Shown here piece by piece: positions 56,681 to 64,000 of a stretch of 64,000 bases of DNA. Numbering within the stretch: the first letter of the stretch is position 1; every line of letters begins with the position of its first letter. The DNA comes from Bactrocera neohumeralis (taxonomy: Eukaryota > Arthropoda > Insecta > Diptera > Tephritidae), in assembly GCF_024586455.1 (NCBI RefSeq), contig NC_065921.1, positions 70,309,528-70,373,527 of the forward strand, given 5' to 3'. The position numbers and the translations under genes were made by a program. Below the pieces are notes generated by a model. The model made no database searches. It saw only the letters and a program-made list of their open reading frames with translations, and had not been told where the DNA came from.

Positions 56681-57140
56681 GTCCCGAAATTTCGGGATTT
56701 AAAAACAACAATCCGACATTTCGAGTTTTATGTTGGACCTTGAAGTAATATTATATTGTGTAAAATGTAATATATGTTATTTGGACAATCCCGAAATTTC
56801 GGGATTTAAAAACAATAATCCCGACATTTTGGGTTTTATGGAGCACTTTGAAATCATATTATATTATATAAAAAATGTGATATGTATCATTTAATAAGTC
56901 CCGAAATTTCGGGATTTAAAAACCACAATTCCGAAATTTCAGGTTTTATGCAGCACATTGACGTAATTGTATATTGTGTTAAAATATAATATATGTTATT
57001 TGATCAATCCCGAAATTTCGGGATTTAAAAACAACAATCCCGACATTTCGAATTTTATGTAGCACATTGAGGTAATATTATATTGTGTAAAAAATGTAAT
57101 ATATGTATGTTATTTCGTGAATCCCGGAATTTTCGGGATC
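56681..57140. repeat. Palindrome-bearing tandem array, 107-114 bp unit
   Basis: The perfect 16-bp palindrome TCCCGAAATTTCGGGA occurs at 56682, 56789, 56899 and 57008, with a variant (TCCCGGAATTTTCGGGA) at 57122: spacings 107, 110, 109 and 114. After each of the four perfect copies comes TTTAAAAACAACAATCC, then CGACATTTCG or a variant, TTTTATG.AGCACATTGA and a TAATATTATATTGTGTAAAA tract. The units are well conserved relative to the other arrays. No coding capacity. Confidence 0.95.
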
Positions 57141-59279
57141 AGATAAACTAATATCGGGTTTTCATGGGCTTATATTAATTATATTTTCGTAGAAGAAAAA
57201 AGTTTTAAAAATCAAAGAAAATCGAGAAGTAGCAGAAGGCCGCGATGTTAGTTAAATGTGTTTAAGATACTTTGGGGTCTTTTGGAGAGTAAAGCATATT
57301 TTATGTCCAACCATAAGAAGGAAATTTCATGATTAAAAATTTGGGTGTCTTTAAACGGTGCGCAGGTATTGAAAATAAATATTATTTACAAAATCTGTTA
57401 GCCACAAAGCACAATGTTCCACTTATCGTTGTTGTTGCCCTAGTTATATTCGTAATTTATACGCTGACGTAACTCAATTTGCTAATAGACAATTTACCAC
57501 TTAAGCTGGTTATTAAAGAGCGAAGTCTGTTATATGTATGTGCTTCGTAGATTGTAGACTTACATTAGATATATATGTATTGTATAGCGACCAGCCCACC
57601 CACCACAACGTATGACGCATAGAATCGCAACAAAGGCAAAATAATATAACGTGGTGGCGCTAAAAAATGGCAAACCAAAGTGGTAATGACATAAAAAGGC
57701 GAGCAGCACGAAAAAAGCCAAGCAAAAGAGTAACAACTCATGCCGCGTGGGCAACAAAATGTTGCAAGCGGCAGGCAGACTCGCTTGGCGCAACACTGAA
57801 GTGCTCTACAATGCAGACGCTGGAGCACTTTGGCGGTGAAGCATTATTGTATGGTGTGCGGCAGCGTTGAGGCGCTGGAAAGGTAAGTGGGGCAGAGTGG
57901 CTGCTTAAACGCAGACGGCGTTACCGACTCCTAATGAGTTCCTAATTTAAATAAATACAAAGTCATAAATTAAAATGCGAGTTGCTGGGGCATGCGAACA
58001 TATGGGGGGATGTATGGAGTAGCACAACAACAAATAAGCTAACACAAAGGCGAAAGCAAAGCGGAGACATGTGAGGGCTTGGGCTTATGTAGAGGCAAAG
58101 TATATCAACTGTACATGTGTATATATGTATAAACGTAAAGCTGCCTATTTACTTTGCTGCAATTTTCATAAACATTTCCAGCGTTTTGTAAAGCGGTGGA
58201 AAATGCAAAAAAACATTTACGCTGTTTTCCCTCTCACAATCCCGTCCCGTCTATAGAGTGCTTAAGCTATAGAAAGTGTAGCCAAAGCCGCCGCTTTTGT
58301 TGTTGTACTAACTTTCTGTTCTAACTTTAGTTCGTTGGTGTTGTTGTTTCATAAATTTGCATACAACGCACGTACAGTCGCGTGAAAAACTATACTAAGT
58401 TAGTGAGTGTGTGCTCGTCGAGCTTTGCGGCAGAAGTGCACAACTCGGAAAGTGGCAAAAGGCACGCGCGGCGTTGAGCAACAATGAAAATATTAGTCTA
58501 ACTGTTTTGTAACTGAGGCAAATATAAAATTTGAGCCACGTAGCAAACAGTTTACAGAACTAATGTGGCGGCGATTAGGGTCTTAAAAGACCTGTTTGTG
58601 CCGTAGGCGTCGTGAGGTTTCAGGACAACAAAAAACTATAATTTTTATAAGATTGCAGCATTACACTTCTCACTGTTTGTCTGTTTCACAAATTAACGGC
58701 AATAAAGCTAAATACTGCTCTAACTATTTCCAGAACTGCAACTTGTAATTCCATTAGAATACCTTGAAAATATACTCTTAAAGTTTTGTTTGTCAGAACC
58801 TTACTTGTTTATTTATACTGTAGATCTCTCAAACCAATAAATTTGTTCTGCCCCAAACGTCGAGAATTGCTCTGATCACAGCGCCATTTAAAGACACAAG
58901 ACTTTTAACTAGGTGAAGCGTTTTTTAAAGAAATAATCAAGTAAGGTAAGCCTTATCTGACCGAATTTCATAAATTTCTTTAAAGATCAATCAATCAAAA
59001 ATCAATCGATCAAAAAGTACAGACATACACTCCTAAAGGATCTTCCTTTTGACCAACTGGTTGTTTATAATGTGTTGTATTATATCAAGAGTTGTCTTAT
59101 GATAGCCCATCAAAAATTGCTTATAGGCTTTGCTATATAAACTCTATACCACATACAAGCCCAAAATATAGCTTTCACATTTTCGAAAGTGCTTTTAGAC
59201 CTTAAGGGATCTTAATTTTCGAATTATACGAAATTTAACACTAATCAAATGACCTCTACGACTACTCCAATTGAGGCCA
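57141..59279. other. Unique non-coding DNA
   Basis: No gene is supported. 57580-58560 is a less AT-rich unique block. 58600-59270 is AT-rich. Frames on both strands at 57560-57870 overlap in different registers without domains. Confidence 0.4.
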
Positions 59280-59815
59280 TAAAAAATTGGTTACCATCGA
59301 TCTAAAGGGCACATAATACTCACATAGTATTCCTCGTTGACAGTTTCGCCACTGGAAAGAAATTGGGATTGCATCATACCACGATAAACGAAGAAAAATG
59401 TCAACATAATAGTGATTTTCGACCTGCTTTGATGTGGGTTTTTCAGCTGCGGCTCAACTTTGTCACAATATTCGGCCGATTGATCGTCTGTTTCCGGCTC
59501 GTAAACATGGATACAATAATCATCGCCAGTAATAATAGGCTTCATTACAACCTTGTAGCCAGAAAGCATTGTTCCACAGACGATAACGCGACGCTGTTTT
59601 TCGAAAAAGTTAAGTGATTTTGAAACCAATCATGCTTTCACTGATCCTTGTGATATGCCAACGATGTCAGTAAGATCTCTGACTGTGAATCGTCGATTCT
59701 CAAGCACTAATTCTTTTATTTTCTTGCCATGGTCTTTGACGTGGTTCGCCAACATTTTAATCTGAAAATATCGTATGTAGTTTTCAATAAACGTCCAGCT
59801 ATGTACAGCCATCTA
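59280..59815 (-). mobile_element. mariner transposase fragment (HTH to first catalytic block)
   Basis: The minus strand reads 'KKIKELVLENRRFTVRDLTD' and 'IVGISQGSVKA*LVSKSLNF' (HTH linker and second helix), followed by 'PIITGDDYCIHVYEPETDDQ' with the first catalytic Asp. 'SAEYCDKVEPQLKNPHQSRS' and 'KITIMLTFFFVYRGMMQSQF' come next, then 'SGETVNEEYYVSIMCPL', where the copy ends. The segment with the second and third aspartates is absent. It is closely similar in layout to the relic at 27.67-28.67 kb. Only one in-frame stop lies between the two open stretches, so this is one of the better-kept reading frames in the window, though truncated at both ends. Confidence 0.87.
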
Positions 59816-61246
59816 AGCAATTATGCACAACACCATAAGCTTTTAATGCCAAAAAATTGCTTATCAAATTCAATTATTGCAACAAATGTTATAACTTTAA
59901 TATGCTATTTGTAAGAAAGCATACATGTATTGTATAAAAGCGGTTCGCAACCACAATATCGTAATACCTTTACCAATGTTGCACGTGCAACAAATGCCAC
60001 CATTACTCATGCCCTTTTATGTGAACACTCGGCAGGCAGCAGCCTTCAATTCGCGCTGCTTTAATCCTTTGCTTCATTACAATACAATTAAACTGAGTCG
60101 CCACCAAGGCTGCTGCCACACAATAGTGCAACAACACCCACATACAAACACATCTACGCATTGTTATTGAAATCAGTTAGTAGACGACGTGTTTCGCGCT
60201 AGCGAGTTACCATTGCTACTCGCTTACAAATAAGCTTTGCGTGGTAGCACTTTAAAACGCCAATACCCGCTGACTACGCACGAAATTTCTTTGTTAACGA
60301 CTTCAAAAGACTTCAAAATTGCAACAATTATTGGTGAAAAAGCGACGGCCGTCAACGCTCAAGCGCTCTATGTAGGCCTTCTTAGAGCGAAATGCGCGCT
60401 TACAAAAGAAAATTAAAAATAGTAGATTTTCTATTTATCTTGCTTTATAATTATGGCTTATTGTGCGCATGCGTATGGCGTTTCATTTCCTTCTTTACTT
60501 GCGCGCGCCAAAAGCGATCTGTTGGCTGCGATAAACGCGACTCGGCTGGCTAGCTGATTACCTGGCTGCCTTTTTGGTTTTGGCTCCATCCGCTTTGTTC
60601 ATCGGTCACCAATTTTATTTAGTTTCTCTTCGTTTATCTCTGTGGTTGGGTGTGGATTTCATACAAGTTGTGCGCGCTGGTGCGCATGCGCGGCTAAATT
60701 ATACGCTTTTAAAAAGCACTTAAACTTAATTGGATTGTGTGGTAGACAGGCGATGCCGCGCCGACAATGCCGCTTAAATTATTGGTACCCGAGTACATGT
60801 GTAGTAATTTTAGGTTGTTGTTGTTTTTTAATGTACGAGTATGTCTGTAAATATTAGATCCGCCTATCAGTGAGTGCAGAATAAGTAACCTGGTAGCCAA
60901 TGTATAATACTAGTATTGACTCGATTTATTGCTTTATGCGGTGTTTGTGGAATTAGTGAAGTTTAAGCCTAAATGTAAATCAAACTATTTTTTCACACAT
61001 TCAGTTTTATATACATATAACGCTGATTTGCAAAGGGTCTTTGGAAAAAATTTATCGATAGACCACTTCATTGAAAACTGCGCAGCAAAATCGGCGCGCC
61101 GAAGACTGGCTGTAAGATAATTTACAAATAGAACCTTCGGGCATAGCATGGTGGTTAATGTCCGTTTGGCAAACACCGATTATTTGATCCACTTTTCAAC
61201 TGGGAAAGAAGTTTCAAAGTAAACAAAGAAACAGATGCCTGGTACA
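59816..61246. other. Unique non-coding DNA
   Basis: No gene is supported. 59990-60820 is a less AT-rich unique block, with CACAACAACACCCACA simple sequence near 60117-60150. 60820-61240 is ordinary AT-rich DNA. Confidence 0.4.
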
Positions 61247-61895
61247 GAGGTTGTCCGGAAAGTAATAGGACTGAGTCGATTTATTGAACCAATCGTTACA
61301 ATTCTTTAAAGACTTTCAAGATATAAGTATGCACCTTCTTCGTCGAGGCAGCGCTGTTAGCGATTGCCAAACATTGAAGGCGTCACGAAAGGCGTTCCCC
61401 GGAATAGCCATGAGAACCGAGGTGCAACTGCTTGGATCCCTTCGGTCGTCTCAAAATGCTTGCTTTTTAGCGGCCTTTTCAGGCAAGAAAACAATAACGT
61501 TATTCCTGTATATTCTGTGATTACGTTATTAGAAAATTGGGGGCACTTTCACACATATTCAAATTTTCTTGGCACTCCACTCGTCACAATTTCTGGTCGT
61601 CAGTGCGCAATTTGGGATCATCTTCGCGCACACCTTGCGCATGTTCAAGTGCTCCGTCAAAATGACACGAACCACAGATTTTGATAAATTTAACGTCTGT
61701 GCAATTAAAAGAATACTTAGTCGACAGTCTGAGCTCAAAACTTGGCGTACTCGAGTCACATTGATTTGTGTTTGTCGAAGTCGTAGATCTCCCGGCACGG
61801 TCATCATCAGCGACCTCTTCTCGGCCCTCCAAAAAGTTCTGTTGCCACCGAAACACACCACTTCTTACTAAAGTAACATCTGGGTATGCCTGCTT
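61247..61895 (-). mobile_element. Internally deleted mariner (HTH plus C-terminus)
   Basis: The minus strand starts in a mariner N-terminus, 'AYPDVTLVRSGVFRWQQNFL' then 'EGREEVADDDRAGRSTTS'. In the next frame it gives 'VTRVRQVLSSDCRLSILLIA', 'QTLNLSKSVVRVILTEHLNM' and 'RKVCAKMIPN' (HTH and linker). After about 61560 the catalytic core is missing; a C-terminal relic ('FRDAFNVWQ...AAEGAY' type in mixed frames) lies at 61430-61300. The left end carries GGTTGTCCGGAAAGTAATAG (61249-61268), a mariner-like terminal repeat. The right end has been replaced by a LINE fragment at about 61895. Non-autonomous and 5'-truncated. Confidence 0.82.
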
Positions 61896-62708
61896 GATCA
61901 CATACTGTTCAGAGTTAAACACAAGGCAATCTTTTAAGCTGCCGGACCACTGCAGTATATTTCAAGCTGAGATCTTTGCTGTCGCGAAAGCCGCGAAGCG
62001 GACCTCTAATGCACCTCCAGGCAATTCCAGAGTCAACATATACGTAAATAGCCAAGCAAACAATCAGGGCAGTAACCTCTAATAGCACATCGACCAGAAG
62101 TGTCTTGGGAAGCAGGGCGGCAGTGGAAAGTCTTGCCAGAAGCAAGGAACTTCCCTTCTATTGGCTGCCAGACCACAAAGGCAATGAAAAAGTGGCCAAC
62201 AATGGTGTACGGCTAACAGTTGAAAACGTGACCAACATTGGGAAACCCATGCATTCTCTATATAACGATCTTGACAGATGAAAAGAAAGAATCAAGAGAT
62301 AAGAAGAAGAAATCAAGAAATGGGCTACCACGGTGCAAAACTGAACAAGTCGTGTGCAAAAGGGTAGATTGGAAGGCCACAAAATTTTTATTGGCACTCG
62401 ATAGAAGAGATAACAATGGGGCTGACAGATCGAGAAGACTGCAGGAAATGTCAGAGCAAGGCACCAGTGCATCTCTTGTGCACTAGCTCCGCATTGGCAA
62501 GACTACGCATGAAGCATCTGGGGTTCTCACGGTATGATGCACTGGGAGAGGTATCGATAGTGCGGCAGCAGAGTCTGTTAAAATTCGCGTCAAGCGATGA
62601 CTACTCCTATCGGACTTAGTAATTGAACTCCATCTGGAATGGCAAAGGACCAAAACCTGGCGCATGCACCATTAAACTACCAGATTAATCTAATCTAACC
62701 TAACCTAT
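61896..62708 (+). mobile_element. LINE RNase H 3' fragment with TAATC/TAACC tail
   Basis: The plus strand reads 'YCSELNTRQSFKLPDHCSIF' and 'QAEIFAVAKAAKRTSN' (Glu of the RNase H centre), then 'VNIYVNSQANNQGSNL', where Asn replaces the catalytic Asp of SDSQAA. In another frame follow 'SLARSKELPFYWLPDHKGNE' and 'KVANNGVRLT' (WVPGH.GN..AD block, with the terminal Asp lost). The final part contains a Cys-rich relic ('DCRKCQ') near 62435. The 3' end is CTAATCTAACCTAACCTAT at about 62690-62706. It is the same subfamily as the fragment at 8.4-8.7 kb. Several frameshifts. Its 5' edge abuts the mariner fragment. Confidence 0.84.
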
Positions 62709-64000
62709 ATATCTTATACAGTTGAAAACTTGACTTTTTCATTACTTATAGATCCAAATTTTTTTTTCGTACGTCATAGTTCCGGGTTTGCAAAAATATT
62801 AAAAAATAAAATTTTGAGTTATCTCTTTTTTGATTATTTTCACACAAAATATGTCAAATAAAGTAATTTTCATAAGCCATTTGATTATTATATATATATT
62901 TTCGCTTATTTTTTCCTCACTGTATACAACGACTTACGCGCAAAAAATACAGTCGTTGAAAAAAGTACGTTGCAATGTATATTGCTAGAAGGAAAATTAT
63001 AAAATTTGCAATAAAAGATCCAGAATAAATCAAATTTACTCAAAAATCTTTTAATTTAAGAAATTTTTAATCATCGAAAGTATCACAACAACAAAAATAA
63101 CATGATTAAAATAAAAACATTTATATAAAAATTATTGAAATTGCACCATAAAATTGTTTGCTATAAAAATTTTAACTATAAATAAATTTCGAATAATATA
63201 ATAAATAAATATTAGTTAAAAATTTTAAATTATTTAAAAAAATTATTAATTTACTACAATAAAAAAAATTAAAAGTCGGACAAATTTTTATTGTGAATTA
63301 GATTGTCCACGTACATTTCTAGCACACTGTACCCCAACCTTTCGCACACTCATGCCTTCTATTTGTCCTATTCTGCTCGTAGCTACTTTTTGTGCAACTC
63401 CATATCTCCTTGCTGACCATCTTAATCACTTTGCGCACTGTTCATTCATCCACATCATCAATTTCCTCGCCTCAAGTACGCGGGCGCACACAAATCTACG
63501 CTGCCATCAACAACACCCAACCACCGAACCAGCCGACGTACCAGTCGGGGCAGCAAAGCCAAAAGTCTGCCAGGAATTGCAGCAGTTGCACGAATATCCG
63601 ACTCCAACTGAAACCAGCTGCCCAACCAAGCATTCATGCAAACGCTGCGCTGCCGCTCGCTTCCATCACAGTTATTGTAGCGGCGATCCATCCGTTCGAT
63701 TACGGTTCATGGCAGAATGAATTTCGGGTGGACAAGCAAAAGCGATGGCTTAAATAAATTTATAATGGTAAATGCTGATTGCTATATATACGTGTGTTGG
63801 TCTGCGTGTCTGTTTGTCTTATCAGATGCACAATACGGCGAAGAGACTCGCTAGCAGCGATTTGATGCGCTGACCGGCAGCCTTTCAACTGCTTAGATAC
63901 TGAAAGCGCTTGGCAGTGGCGAGTGGTTTGAGCGCGCAAAAAGTAAATGAAGTGAATTAGGAGTGGAGTGTAGTAGCAAAAGTCTGGTGGCCATATGACC
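62709..64000. other. Non-coding DNA to window end
   Basis: 62710-63290 is extremely AT-rich, with 'AGTCGGACAAATTTTTATTG' near 63274 that resembles a Tc1-type terminal sequence, though no element is attached. 63300-64000 is a less AT-rich unique block with two overlapping open frames (63352-63720 and 63392-63757, about 121 codons each) in different registers. Neither has a recognisable domain, so I do not call a gene. Confidence 0.4.

Noticed and set aside
62685..62708. Telomere-like TAACC repeats as a real interstitial telomere
   Set aside because: Only a few units, and they sit exactly at the 3' end of a LINE fragment, so they are explained as its tail.
63352..63757. Two overlapping frames of about 121 codons near the window end
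   Set aside because: Different registers over the same less AT-rich DNA, plus an antisense frame; no domain or splice context could be supported.

Overview
This is eukaryotic insect DNA, most likely from a tephritid fruit fly (Bactrocera/Ceratitis group; genus not resolvable here). The evidence is AT-rich non-coding sequence with dipteran-style microsatellites, decayed mariner, Tc1, RTE-like and RNase-H-bearing non-LTR elements, and two non-coding dispersed repeat families that I recognise from tephritid genomes. There is no bacterial-type gene arrangement. I found no intact host protein-coding gene and no convincing exon. I also recognised no tRNA, rRNA or CRISPR array. The window reads as intergenic or long-intronic DNA filled with old mobile elements.

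Layout. 0-11 kb: an RTE-like LINE, an RNase H LINE on the minus strand, dispersed repeat families II and I, a mariner, a second RNase H fragment and a minus-strand RTE-like copy. 11-25 kb: unique DNA with a mariner-like DD36D transposase remnant (13.6-14.4 kb), a mariner MITE with an internal tandem duplication (15.7-16.3 kb), a Tc1 relic (16.5-17.8 kb), a LINE pair (19.7-21.2 kb), a family I copy and a second DD36D relic (22.6-23.9 kb). 25-41 kb: the repeat-array half, with a TATCGATA-rich cluster (25.2-26.2 kb), a two-level tandem array (30.4-31.7 kb), a GGTGGCAAC array split by a family II insertion (33.4-35.75 kb), a DD36D element with both ends (36.3-37.2 kb) and a 135-148 bp array (39.4-40.4 kb). 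41-64 kb: a mariner MITE with perfect ends (43.1-43.6 kb), an R1-like LINE tail, more DD36D, mariner, Tc1, RTE-like and family II relics, a palindromic CCCGAAATTTCGGG array (56.7-57.1 kb) and a mariner/LINE junction at 61.9 kb.

All recognisable coding sequence is transposase or reverse transcriptase/RNase H, and every copy is frameshifted, truncated or has lost catalytic residues. Host function, if any, probably lies in the less AT-rich unique blocks (about 1.1-2.0, 9.0-9.6, 11.5-12.1, 18.2-18.6, 21.7-22.4, 24.1-24.6, 41.0-41.6, 48.9-49.7, 55.0-56.0, 57.6-58.5, 60.2-60.8 and 63.3-64.0 kb), which could hold cis-regulatory DNA, and in the motif arrays. No new multi-gene system was found. The most noteworthy structures are the tandem arrays and the internally rearranged transposons. 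Boundaries of mobile elements are approximate unless terminal repeats are described.
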